A DNA stretch of 64,000 nucleotides from Neodontobutis hainanensis. Taxonomy: Eukaryota; Chordata; Actinopteri; Gobiiformes; Odontobutidae. The position numbers and the translations under genes are program-made. Below are positions 35,731 to 47,061 of the stretch, piece after piece (the stretch's first letter is position 1; every line of letters begins with the position of its first letter). Under the pieces are notes generated by a model. That model ran no database searches, was not told the origin of the DNA, and saw only the letters and a list, made by a program, of their open reading frames with translations. Where the stretch lies: assembly GCA_024349245.1 (NCBI GenBank), contig JALDNG010000048.1:6847501-6911500 (forward strand), given 5' to 3'.

Positions 35731-35738
35731 GGGAGGAG

Positions 35739-35815
35739 GCAAGGTAGGTTAAGTGTCTTGCCCAAGGACACAACGACAGTATGTGGGGGAGAGCGGGATG
35801 TTTTCGAGCGGGGAT
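35739..35815 (-). mobile_element. SINE body fragment
   Basis: The minus strand reads ATCCCGCTCTCCCCCACATA, GTCGTTGTGTCCTTGGGCAA and GACACTTAACCTACCTTGCC. This is the SINE body between B-box and tail. The tail side is lost at the hAT insertion; the head side is lost or unrecognisable beyond CCCGCTCGAAAAC. Confidence 0.8.
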
Positions 35816-37794
35816 GTTTGGAAGAGCAAATGTTGATATTTTATGCATATTTTATACAGCTAAAACTTAAGAAAGATCAGAGCTTTTTCTTATTCAATGT
35901 TTCTTTTTTCCTGCATATCTGGTTTATCTTTAACTACATAAGCTAAAGGTTATAAGCTACAAGTCACTCGATGCCAGGACTATGCTATCAGTCGACATGC
36001 ACAGGACACTACTTGGAGATTGTTCAAGAACCTGTGCTCCTTATTTAAAGACTGTTAAACCAAGATCTGACTGATGAGATTAGCATACATGTTGCTAAAG
36101 CAGATTTACTTTTTATAAGGGGCCAGTTTACAGGGACAGTAGTCTTAGCAGAGATGACAAGACAATCCTGCCCCGGGATACTTTCTCCACCAACTCTTCC
36201 CAAATGATTATAGTCCCTGTTTTGTGAAAGTTTTCTCTTTAAACTCTAATGTAGTTTTGTACAAATGAGCAGGTGATACTGCTATGCAAATATGCTACTT
36301 TGTTGGTAATTATAGCAGTTTGACGTGGTCTTGTGGTCTAAGAAGCATAAAATAACTCTCCCCTTAAATACGATTAAATTTAGCATACCTCCAGCTTCTT
36401 ACAATATTGTATGGCCTGTTTTACCAGTTGAAATATGCATTTTTGAATTTCACTTGACAAGTTTATGCAAATGTAAATTTTATCTTCAATCCATGAATAA
36501 AAACAAACAATTATCTGGCTTACTTTGATGTTGAAATAACTCTTGACCTTCTAATCTTTTTGTCTTTGAACCTTCAGTCGTTCCCAGCTGAAATCACTGG
36601 TGGGTTCTCGTTAAACTTTGGCAGATGCTAAAACTCTGGGAAAAAGGACAAAAAGAGCCAGCGTTTGTTCGTCCCAAAAAGGAAAGTGTGTGTCATGAGC
36701 GCAGTGCAAGGGCATAATAGCATGTTTTTATCAGAGGGCCCAACGTCCTTGGAGGCCCCAATGACTCATGAATATCTGGCCCCGGCAGATGACACTGATT
36801 GGCTAATGTTGTGTGCGCGGCGGCCTTGTCCGTGTGTTCAACAGCATACAACAGTAGCCTCTCGCGGTGTTTCTGACAGCGCACAAGACGGTTTTAAAAC
36901 CACACAAAACAAATAGCAGCACGGCTGTAATTGCGAGCAGCGGGACTGTATTAGTTTAATTGGGGGCGATTGCTCGGCCGTCAGTGTCGTCCTTGGAAAG
37001 AGGAAATCCATGTTTCCCCCAAGGTTCAACTAACAATAAGCCGCATGAGTTTTTTTTTTTTTTTAAATAGACACAGAAGGATACTGTAAAAATACCATGT
37101 CACATTACGTTAGCTACAAAGGTCTGTTTTACATGAGGGTTTCTGCCATTGAATTATTAATGCTAGCCCTAAATAAAGGCTTGTTAAAGGTTGTCATTCA
37201 TGCAACAAATCAGTGGAAAGAAGGGGGCAGTATTGCAATACATCCAAATGCACTGAAAGGCACGGTTGTACACCAGGTGAGGACGGATGTTTCTGAGAAG
37301 ACATGAACAAGTTTTTTTATTTTCAATAAAGCAATGCACATCAAACATAATGTAAAGATTAGGCTCCTAGCAAGGCTTAGAGTAAAAGGAGTAGTAAGAA
37401 ATTGAGATCTGACTGTTCTGTTGCAATTATCAATTACTAACCTGACTCCCCAGATTGTCTGGAAGGGATTCCACAGAGATTGTTTGCCAATAGCAGTGGT
37501 CTGTGTGCTAAAGTAAAGAGTTAGTAACTTCCTCTTTTAGGTGGTGTTCCTTTATGTTCTGTAGAAATCCAGCTACAACGTCCTAAGCATCCAGTGACTT
37601 GTAGGTTTTAGCTGTAACCTGACTCCAGATAGAACTGCTCAACAGAACATAGTTGGTTTTATTCAATCAGAGCAGTGGCATGCTGTTTGCATTTTTAACA
37701 ATCGCTACATTTTCAAACCTTAAACACAACCAGACCTGACAGTAGATTGGACACACCGGACAAGTTTGCCCACAGTTCGGACGCGAATACTTTG
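35816..37794. other. No gene; candidate conserved element at 36700-37030
   Basis: 36700-37030 is GC-richer and complex (CCAATGACTCATGAATATCT, GTAATTGCGAGCAG, TTAGTTTAATTGGGGG). It carries overlapping frames on both strands with no domain. It is best read as a candidate conserved noncoding element. Confidence 0.35.
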
Positions 37795-37852
37795 CTTGGA
37801 GCGGTTAGAGATAGATTTTTAAACTCCCAAATCTCGCAAGAATTCAGCTACA
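37795..37852 (+). repeat. Dispersed repeat with AAACTCCCAAATCTCGC block
   Basis: The blocks AGCGGTTAGAGATAGAT, TTTAAACTCCCAAATCTCGC and AAGAATTCAG match the reverse complement of 46985-47061 (AGCGGTTTG, AGATGGATT, AAACTCCCACATCTCGCGAG, AATCCAG). The two are copies of one unidentified old repeat in opposite orientations. The true ends are not visible. Confidence 0.55.
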
Positions 37853-38273
37853 GCGCAAGGTTAGGGAAATCCAACTTAAATTGAGAGTTGGCCAGGCAAG
37901 AGATTTTTAGTATTGGTTTGAAAACTATACATTTCTCCAGTTCAGTTGACATTCCTCCATTCAGTTTTTCATGACCCGACTCATGCAGATTTGCTTGTAG
38001 AACATGTTGATGTTTGGCAAAGAATGTCTTGTAGATGTGTGCTTTTCTTGTTCACACAGGAAACACTGCAATCTCATCATGACTTCCCCATTGAACCGCT
38101 CAGTAAACTGGTAAATTGTGTCCATTTAAGATCAAACAGCATCCTGAAGAGCACCACATTAAAAACATCAGGAAATCTACAACACTAGACATCTTTAAGT
38201 AAATTCTAATAGACCTGGTTCACAGCTGCTGTGCTTGTTGTAGTTGTTACACACATGCTCAATACCCATCAAC

Positions 38274-38478
38274 AACCGCAGTGGCTCAGTGGTAGAGCGG
38301 CCATCCTTCAACCGGAAGGTAGGTGGTTTGATTCCCTCTCTCCCCACAGTTCACACTATTGTTGTGTCCTTGGGCAAGACACTTAACCCACCTTGCCTCC
38401 AGTGTCTGTAACACTGGTAACTAGAAGCTCAATGTAAGTCGCTTTGGATAAAAGCGTCAGGTAAATGTGAAATGTATC
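38274..38478 (+). mobile_element. tRNA-headed SINE with UnaL2-type tail
   Basis: Head CCGCAGTGGCTCAGTGGTAG, anticodon arm CCTTCAACCGGAAGG, B-box GGTTTGATTCCC (one change), body GTGTCCTTGGGCAAGACACT and TTAACCCACCTTGCCTCCAG, tail AATGTAAGTCGCTTTGGATA and AAAGCGTCAGGTAAATG. The tail stem-loop at 38440-38456 is perfect. The (ATGTAA)n end is short (about one unit). Overlapping long frames on the minus strand are artefacts of the repeat. Confidence 0.9.
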
Positions 38479-41441
38479 GTCAGCACATCTCCATTTTGTC
38501 CGTCTATATGTTCTTTTGCATCCGGAGTATTGAAAAGTCTTCACATTGAGAGGCATTTTAAAAAGCATCCATTTTGCGTCCACACTCTGTTTACGTGTGG
38601 ACAAGAGCCATAAACGCATAGAAAAGTATGCGTTTATTAAAATTTCTGTGTACATGTAGCCAGGGTCTAACTCCACACAGAGAACAGTCCTATCCTGACC
38701 AGTTAACAAATTCAACAACACAAGACAACACAGTATTTAGCCTCAACTCCTAAACAACTAGGCTTTAAATTGCCAATCAATCATTACGTCCATGAATCTT
38801 ATATGTGGAGGGCCTGAATAAAAACAGACACAACCAGGTGAGGAGGCTTGCGCAACTGGCTATTGATACTATCCATGTTCCACACAGTTCAATTTTAAAC
38901 TTTCATATCCTGCACTTCTTTGCTTCCAGATCACAGCTCGGATAAAACCTGCCATCTATTCCACAAGATTCAGTTCCTATTTGGCGTATCACCTCCCTCT
39001 TTCCCGGTGCCAGCATTTTGAGGCATATTCTAATTTTTTTCCACAGTAATAAAATATTTGTAAAGTAAGCTCATCTTGCAGAGAGCTTTTTGACTAGCCT
39101 GTGTTAAAAGTCCTGCATGGTGAGTGCCAAGCCTGTTAGACATGACTCCAATGTTTGACACTGTAAAACCTAAGGTAGGATTACAGTAAAGGTTCTGATG
39201 ATAAAATCTGGTATTACTTTATTTTGTCAAAAGGCAAATGAAGTCCACTAAATCACAGTAAAATCCTTACATTGCTGCCTGAAAGCACATATGTGTGTAG
39301 AATGGCATTATTATAACACACTATTTTATCACTCTACCTTGCTTTTTGTACAATGCATGTTCATTGTTGACTGCCTCAGATAAACAGCACATTGCAATGC
39401 AGATATTCCATTAATATTTACCATTTGTCTTTTTTGAAGCTTTCTTTTTCAAATATTTAGACAAATATTTAGGAGCTTTGTGAATACAGCCGTGCCTGCC
39501 AGCTCAACATGGGGAAATGTGTTGTGTAAACTGCACTGCTTCAATAATTTATAACATGAGTGTCAAGGATGCAGCAATGCATGCAATGCAACGGTTAAAT
39601 GCTAAATGCTAACATTAATCTGAAAAATGCATAGGGCTTGTGGAATCTTTTGCAAGAAATACCTTATGTTACCAGCCAATGATGCTTTACCTCTGGATTA
39701 CAACATTTAGAGTGAAAAAGAAAGAAGGAAAGCTAATGCAATAATACAAATTTCAAATTCTATCTTGGCCTTTGTAGCTCGTGATGCTACAACATCGCAC
39801 TTCTAAACAGAGAAAAAAAAATGTAAAGAAAGACTTCTACTGTCAAAATCATTGTTTCAGTTTCAGTCATGTCAAACTCCATAACTTCACTTACTCTGAT
39901 TATTTTCTCTGTAATCCAAAGACTAAAGGTGCTAGTATTACCTTTGGCTGGTCCTGACATGTTTCTAACATCACCGTCCAAGGTTTGCAGCTGAGCGATG
40001 GATGGAAACTGTCTCTTCTCAATATCTCAGACTGGTTTTATTACAGCAAGCTCTCTGTCAAACCACAATATCAGAGAAATACATTTAAATTATTTTCTGC
40101 CTCTGTGTTAATATAAGCAAGAAAACAGATCTGCTCTGACCCAGGGCCCTTGGCTAGATGCATTGTGGTCAACATTTTGTAAAGTGTTTCTGATTTCTGG
40201 GTTAGCATTAGGTCAGAGGGAGAGAAACTGTGCATGAGAAGTTTCTTCAACATTTTTTTTTTAATTTTGGAAAGATTGAATACTGACTTCTTGCCTAAAA
40301 AAAGGAGTCATGTCCCCTGGAAGATTGGTTGTTCCATTACCATTTTTTACTGTTACAGTCACAAAGTGCCTTTGGGCAACACAGTGAAGATAAACAAGTA
40401 AGTCTGTGTCTAAAAGCTAAATGTAAGACCCATTAAGTGTTACAAGGATACAAACTAACCTGAAACCTACAACAAATATATGAGTGTCCGAAATTCATGA
40501 CAATCAAGACAATTGGCATTGGGATGGCTCTTGGTTTTTGAGAGCAAGGGTTATCAGTAGTTCAGTAGGGCCCAAAAATTCTTAGATCAGACTAAAAAAT
40601 TGTGCTGGTTGCAGGTGGATGTTGAGTCCATTTGGACCTCTCATCATTAACCACTTATTAACCATTTCATAATATATTTTCTTATATTATGACCATTAAA
40701 AAAGTATGATGGATATTTCCAATTCGTGGTTCTACTTTTTCTTTTAAGATTTTATCTGCAACGTGACAAGGCCTTTGCTGTCATTTCCAGAGCTGGTCTT
40801 CGAAGCACCTCCTCTCCACTTGTGATTTGAACTATACCCCATACAACACAGAATACAGAAACAAAATACTGCTTTTTCCAAGTGTGTACAATTCCACATA
40901 ATCTTACGTACTTGACTTGTCAGGCTTAAATTTAGGCATTTAACTGTGTTTTCTGTTTTGCCTGTGAACAAACTGGAGATGAATGCCACAGATTTAGAGA
41001 TGCGACAGAAAAGCGCTCCCACTGGAGACATAATTGCTTTAGGGAGGAACACAAACTATATAACCACCATTGTTTTAAGCCGTTTCTCCATCATATCTGC
41101 CACAGCCATCTGCCTTTTCCACAAAACCATGGACTTTGTTCTGACTAAGGCTCCATTCTCTATATTGCTCACAAAATCAAGCCCAAACCACCAAACCTAA
41201 TCAGAAAATAACATTCAGAAATATGATTCCATTAAAGTGTTATCTTTAACTGATGGATGTTACCTTTGGTGTATCTCACTATTGTTCTTCAACTAAAGAA
41301 GTTCAAAAACCACAGTCACATAAAACAGTTTTTTAAAAGTTTACATTTTTTGCCTAAAATAAATTGCTAGATGAATTGCTATGTTTTGTACTTTTTATTC
41401 TAATAGATGCAGTTTGCTAATTCCAATGTTATAACAATTGA
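38479..41441. other. No gene seen
   Basis: AT-rich DNA without a supportable gene. GGTATTACTTTATTTTG at about 39210 resembles the GGTAATACTTTATTTTAC block that starts the repeat at 41442, so it may be a lone terminus of the same family. 40744-41200 holds overlapping chance frames of about 100 and 84 codons. Confidence 0.4.
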
Positions 41442-41655
41442 CGGTAATACTTTATTTTACACTACGCTTGATACATTGAATCTACTTCAGTAAGTACAAT
41501 GTAACACTGTGTAACAAACTGTAATAACATGTAACTACATTGTACATACATACATGCCCTACCTACAATGTGAAAGTACACATAACTCTATTATGTTTGT
41601 ACTATGTACTTGCATGTTATTACAGTTTGTTACACAAGGAGGTAGATACAAATTA
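41442..41655. mobile_element. Palindromic foldback element with 24-bp perfect arms
   Basis: The arm 41508-41531 (starting TGTGTAACAAACTG) is exactly the reverse complement of 41613-41636, and pairing continues imperfectly inward for about 17 more bases. Outside the arms GAATCTACTTC (left) pairs with GAGGTAGATAC (right), with an extra 18 bases on the left. The left margin carries GGTAATACTTTATTTTAC, a terminus known from fish repeats. The right terminus is not found. It is most likely a foldback-type MITE. The outer boundaries are uncertain. Confidence 0.65.
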
Positions 41656-41926
41656 TCAAGACCAAATTGACTGAAAAGTCCCATGTTAAGGGTATTGACA
41701 AGATTGTGAACAATAAATAAAATAGGTTTCTCAAAAAAATTGATTATATTGACATGAATTTGTCACTCGACTTTAAAGTTTAAACAGTAGACTCCACAAT
41801 TTTGTCTCGCTACCGAATTTTGGTGTGTATGTTCTGTTTATTCAGAATACGGCGCTGATCGTTTGGCATTATTTTTGGAAAACTTTTGGATGGTCTTCAT
41901 GTTTACATACAGTATCTCTGATATAT

Positions 41927-42022
41927 CCCTGACAAAGTCATGGCTGCTTGGAGACCCTGGAAGGTCCAAGGTTTGACTGCGGGGCCGGACAGGGCATTTG
42001 TGGGGTTTGCATGTTCTCTAAC
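41927..42022 (+). mobile_element. Diverged tRNA-like SINE head fragment
   Basis: CATGGCTGCTTGGAGACC, GGAAGGTCCAAGGTTTGACT and GCGGGGCCGGACAGGGCATT, then TGTGGGGTTTGCATGTTCTC, follow the layout of an old tRNA-headed repeat: a B-box-like GGTTTGACTGC followed by TTTGCATGTTCTC. The block TTTGCATGTTCTCCCC reappears at about 44049, followed there by the rest of the repeat. Confidence 0.5.
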
Positions 42023-44040
42023 ATCTAATGATGCAGCTTTGATGCAGTAGAAAAATGGCTAAAATCTAACACGATCGGGGCGGAACATTTTCACACAACA
42101 AAATGTTTCTCAATTTTAGTGAGACCAGTGCTTTGCGGCGCTGCACAACAGTGCGACTTGTTATCTTTGCGTTCAAATGAAGACTCCAGAGGTTGGCTTC
42201 TGACGGACACACTATCATGCTCGACAAGGCCGTGTGGTTTGAACAGCTGCAGCAGGGACTCAATTTGGAGATCTTCATGACATAACCTCTAGCAACAGAC
42301 AGTACAGCAGCTTCTGAGCTACTGGGCCAAATCATCACCACAGAGATGGAGCGGACACCGGGGAGACATCCACAAACTGCTGCTGTCCAGAAGCTGCCTC
42401 TGGACTCAGTGCTAACTTTATGAAAAGGGTTGAGGTTTAAGAGTAAAGGATTAAACCACAGTACTGTTCTAGTCTTGTGAAACTAGACAAAAACACAGCA
42501 TTGTTGCATTTGTCTTTGTAGTATTTCATTATGCAGTAATATCTAGTGGCCTTAATGCAGTACAACCAAAACTTCAATATGTAAAACCTTAAATCAAAAC
42601 TTGTGTCAAAGTAATCTAGTAAAACCTGACCAAAGCATAATCACTGCTTCAGATTTCTCTAAAACAAGATCCAGTAGATGTTTCAAAACTGTCATGTTCG
42701 ACAGTTCAGAAGAAGGAAGACATTTTTGATATGGCTAAAACAACATTGTATGATTAGAATAACAGTGAAAATCATGGAAACATTGAACTTGGCAAAAGCA
42801 CCAAAATCATTTTTTGTAAAGAGGACTCTTTGTGTTGATTGTTGCAAAGTCAGCTTGAGGTAAGTCACCTTTACATTAACATTCCCTTGCTTAGGCAGAG
42901 ATGGGTCATGGCATTCTCTATGGTTAGCCAAATATTTAAACATGTAAGATATTTGATTTGAAGCTACAATGTATGACAGGGGACTGTAGACATGTTATGT
43001 AAAAAAAAACTTTAATTTTGAGTTTAAGGTTAGCAAAAAAAAACACCCAAGGCTAGTAAGAAGCAGAAGATGGAAAAGGACTGGATTTATGATAAAAAGG
43101 CACAGAGCGTAATCATCAATTTACTCATTTTGTTATAGCTTCTCACACAGTGTTACTTGAATATACACAGGATATAGCACATGTAGCAGCACTCTTCTCT
43201 TTTGTTGCTGCAAATAGCTCTTATGACTTTGGTTGTTCTGGGATTCAGATGGAGGAAACCACGGCCGTCCTGCTCTCTGGACCGTGCTTTTCGTGAAGTT
43301 ACACAACTCTCCAGCGGGAAAGTCTCTCCTCTCTTTAGTGTCATTTCGACTTTCCCTTTCAGTCTCACCCTCTCTGTTTAGCACTACCTCTTCTGCATCA
43401 TCATGCCTCTCCTGGGCCCTCTGCGTCGGACCTATACCCCTCCACCTGACTGTCCCGTTCTCTTCCACACTAGACTCCTCTGAGGACCACTCATACCCCA
43501 CTTACTTTTTATTACAGTCTCTTCAACCTCCCACCTCATCCAGCCTTTCACTTGTTCTCTCCATTCTCTCGTCTATTCTTTCTGTCACACTGTGTGCCTC
43601 TACTGCGTCCTATGGGTGGGTTTATTTGCACTTTGATTCCCAGACATCCTCTTTAAACCCTTCTCCATCTAACTTGACATACTTCACAATAGTCTGGCAC
43701 AAGGGACGCTCTCAAATAGAGCTGGTAGTAAAGAAGTTTGGCGACCAATAATCTGTGGGGAAAAAAGGCCAAAAAATTATTATTCTACTGAGTCAGGACT
43801 AGATCGGGGAAGTATTTTAATTGCATTGGATCAGAATATTTTTTTTTAAGGCTTGTTCAATCTGGCAAACCTTCCAATCACTGATGTGCTCATGAAAAGG
43901 AAGAGCTGTATGCTTAACAGAATTTTAATGGGAAAAAATGCCAAGCTCTTAAAACTGACTCCAGTTTACACATCAGACATATGTTTATAAGCTAACAGGT
44001 GGCAGGTTGTGAGCAGTAAGTGCTGTCAAATTGGCCTTTC
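42023..44040. other. No supported gene; unassigned frames
   Basis: 42100-42420 reads on the plus strand as a protein-like stretch (IMLDKAVWFEQLQQGLNLEI and, after a stop, LLGQIITTEMER) with at least two in-frame stops, so it may be a decayed coding remnant. 43133-43750 is strongly pyrimidine-rich on the plus strand and therefore open on both strands (172 codons plus, 122 codons minus). Skewed composition is the simplest explanation. No splice sites were convincing. Confidence 0.3.
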
Positions 44041-44184
44041 TGAGTGCAGTTTGCATGTTCTCCCCTTGCTTGGGGTGGTTTTCTCCGGGTACTCCAGTTT
44101 CTCCACCAACATCAAAACCAGGCTATTGTCCCGTGTGTGGCTTTCGACTTGGAATTTCCCCACAGGGATAATAAAGGGGAAAAA
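44041..44184 (+). repeat. Old interspersed repeat (TTTCTCCGGGTACTCC family)
   Basis: Carries TTTGCATGTTCTCCCCTTGC, GGTTTTCTCCGGGTACTCCA and ends with TTGGAATTTCCCCACAGGGA followed by TAATAAAGGG. It shares its middle and end with 8148-8272 and its start with 41927-42022, so the three are parts of one tRNA-headed retroelement family. Confidence 0.6.
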
Positions 44185-44384
44185 GAGTATTTTGTTTTAG
44201 CCACAGATTAGTTTCATATTTGAGTTTAAGCTGAGGCAAGTGCACTGGACTTTGAATGCAATGAAACACACATCATGCACATCTATTAATAGGTCTGTGA
44301 GTTCCCGGCTCTAAATGTTCAAAAGCTGCATGGAATGTAATTGCCGCATTGCGTTTGAGGACTGGGCTTAGTGATATAACATTT

Positions 44385-45475
44385 GGAAGCATACAGTTCA
44401 TACCCTGGCAGAATTTGTGAATTTTTTTTGTGTCAATTTTTCAGACAATATGAATGATAACACCAACACTTTTTTTAACTCATAGTTAGTGGTTGGGTGA
44501 AGCCATTTATTCTCAAACAATTTGTGTTTACTCTTTTAAAAACATATTGACAACAGTAACTACCCAAATGACCTGAATAAAAGTGTACTTACCCTGGTGG
44601 TTTTGCCCTGATAACATGTACACAAGTTGACACAATGAATACTAAAGGTAACCATCCTCAAATGTGATCTGTTTGCTTGTAATCAGTGTCTGTGTGTAAA
44701 AGATCAGGAAATTTCTGGGCTCCTGATAGACTCTTGCATCTTTCATCCAGTGCTGCACTGATGTTTCTGTATTCTGAGTCATTGGAAAAGCAAAAGAACT
44801 GTCAAAGGATTTGCGGGAAAAGGTATTTAAACTGTATAAAACAGGAAAGGGATTTAAAAAGAATATCCAAGAAAGTGAGAATGCCAATCAATAGAGTTCA
44901 AACTCGAATTAAGAAGTGGAAAATGAGGGATTATTTTGAAACAAAACGCAAGGTCAGGTAGATTAACAATTTTCTTTTGCCAGAAATATGTTCAGGTTGC
45001 AAAGAAAAACCCACAAATAACTTCAGCTGAAATACAGGAGTCTCTATAAAAAGTGGTGTGGCTGTTTCAAGATTCACAATAACGAGGCACTTGAAGAAAA
45101 TTGTGCTGCATGGTGAAGTTGCCAGAAGAAAGCCCTTACTACACAAAAGCTACAAAGCATCCTCCTTTCAATATGCCAAACAGCACAGAGACAAGTCTCA
45201 AAAATGTAACTTTTTGGCCACAACCATAAATGCCACATAGCGGAGTCAACAAGGCCTATGTTGAAAGGTAGACAATGTGTGAGCTACAAAAGCACAGGAA
45301 AATTGGTCAAAATTGATGGCAAGATAAATGCAGAATGTTATCAGAAAACAATAGAGGAAAATTTGCACTCATCACCTCGGATCATTGATGAGAGAAAAAA
45401 AACGTTTTTGTGGTATCATTAATTTTCTATGAAAAATAGCCCAAAAGAAAATCAGGTTATTTAAACTTATGGCCA
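44385..45475 (+). mobile_element. Tc1/mariner fossil, second copy of the same family
   Basis: Begins with CATACCCTGGCAGAATTTGT, continues through TTAGTGGTTGGGTGAAGCC, shared with 28356-28599, and ends with the inverted remainder (GTTTTTGTGGTATCATTAAT to TTTAAACTTATGG). Both termini are recognisable, so the outer limits are good to about 10 bases. The interior has lost several blocks compared with a complete element (about 1.1 kb here). It lies in the opposite orientation to the copy at 28.4-32.3 kb. Confidence 0.85.
44756..45440 (+). pseudogene. Tc1-type transposase pseudogene
   Basis: Reads as a Tc1 transposase N-terminus. The first helix-turn-helix lies at about 44790-44930 (QRICGKRYLNCIKQERDLKR, ISKKVRMPINRVQTRIKKWK). 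After frame breaks, the second DNA-binding part is at 45010-45200 (GVAVSRFTITRHLKKI, VARRKPLLHKSYKASSFQYA, KQHRDKSQ). The segment that would carry the first catalytic Asp is deleted after KQHRDKSQ, and the C-terminal third is missing. A stop at 45046-45048 and others interrupt it. Not functional. Confidence 0.8.
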
Positions 45476-46984
45476 CTTCTCCATCTCTACAGGACAAGGC
45501 CGTATATTAATGTTGCACAGTGCTATCATAATGTGTGACTGAGTAAGCCTGACACAAAAAGACATGACATTAGCATTAAGGATTAGGATTTATCAATTGC
45601 TAATAAAATGATGACCCTGGCTTCTAAAGGATGGCCTTTTTGACTGGTTAAGACCAACTCGGTAAGAAAGCAGTGTCTATGTAACTTTGTTCATATAAAA
45701 CCTTAATATTTCCCACTTTATGACTTAAAATGGCTTGATTATTCATACAGTCAAATCTGAGTTTTTTTTTTAAATAAAGAATGAAAAAAAAATTGATAAT
45801 GATAACACAGGTCTTTAGGTGTTACAAAGTTAGCCAAACCATGGAAATAGAAGTTCAGCGTCTTTAGTATTTTATGAGGTCTCTTTTGTTAATTCACACT
45901 TTTCTCAAAAGACTTACAAAATCCCCTAACCAAGAAGAATTCCAGCCCCAAAAAGACCACCAAGACATTTCAATATCTCCCAGCTGCCACTTGGAAACCT
46001 CTTGAGAAACTAAAATAGTTTTTTTCCATTTCAAAATGTAGGTATATAAGACATAAACCAGATCTTACATGTCTGGCTTGTTCAATGCATTTCACACTTT
46101 GTGGTTCATCAAAGTAGACACCATTGCGTTATTCTCATGCAGGAGAAAAAAAGGCCTGGAATATTGCATGTGTCTGTGTTGAACGCCTTTTCTTTATTTT
46201 CCTCTGAGCTGAAAGAAATGACTGCACACTCAGACAATATGATGGATGTATTTGAGGGGAAATATAAGATGAAACTCATTAAAATGTGTGACGGGAGGCC
46301 ACACTATCCTCCAGACGGAGCACTTCTTCAACACGGCAGAAGGAGAATGAGAAATAGAAAGCAACACAACAAAGACTTTTTGAGAAACAACTCCAAACAG
46401 GGGTTGAGGAAGGTCGAGGCACTCACCCAGATTTCGGCAGCATTCCAAGACAATTCAACTCGATGGAGGGGAATCCAATCAATATGAGAAAAAGGGGAAT
46501 ATTCAATGTCTGGCGCACAAGCTGTGATCAAAACTAAATGGGCTTCAGATTGTGGCGTCTGGTCTGTGGAAGTGTACATGTGACTCTCGATTTGGAAATC
46601 CAATGAACCATTTGAATAGAAACTTAAAATAACATTCACATCTGTTGAACTTAATGTGTCACAGTTAATGTAAAAAGCTCCTGTAACATGCTAACAGAAC
46701 AATATGACACTCACTGCACTGTCCAGCCTGCAGTCCCTGTAGCCTGCAGACTGAAAGTTGATGGCTTAAAGTGCCGTAATGTCCATGCTCTGTCAGTTTC
46801 ATAATGCATAATTAAACTCTGAAGCAGAAAACTTTTTGGTAAATGGTAGACATGACTGATTCAACATCCAGGTTTGAGAATACATCCATAAAGTGACTGT
46901 AGAAGCAAGAGAACATGGTAAAGATTAAAATAATGTTTGCACATAATGATGATGTTTCAGTGTTTTTTTTTTATATTTAGGGTT
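45476..46984. other. No gene; candidate conserved element at 46190-46480
   Basis: AT-rich except 46190-46480, which is complex and contains a 128-codon plus-strand frame (46101-46487) with no recognised domain. Conserved noncoding sequence or chance are the likely explanations. Confidence 0.35.
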
Positions 46985-47061
46985 TTCTATTCTGGATTCT
47001 CGCGAGATGTGGGAGTTTCCAAACTTGGGTAAATCCATCTTGTTTTGCACAAACCGCTAAA
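46985..47061 (-). repeat. Dispersed repeat with TCTCGCGAGA palindrome
   Basis: Reverse-complement copy of the repeat at 37795-37852. It holds the 10-bp palindrome TCTCGCGAGA at 46998-47007. That palindrome is known as a vertebrate promoter element, but here it lies inside a repeat copy, the other copy reads TCTCGCAAGA, and no transcript start is visible, so a promoter role is not claimed. Confidence 0.55.

Noticed and set aside
38383..38721. 112-codon minus-strand frame
   Set aside because: Its C-terminal end is the antisense of the SINE at 38274-38478.
46101..46487. 128-codon plus-strand frame
   Set aside because: No domain recognised; the region looks more like noncoding conserved sequence than an exon.
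46998..47007. TCTCGCGAGA as a bidirectional promoter
   Set aside because: It lies within a dispersed repeat copy and no transcript start, CpG island or gene is visible beside it.
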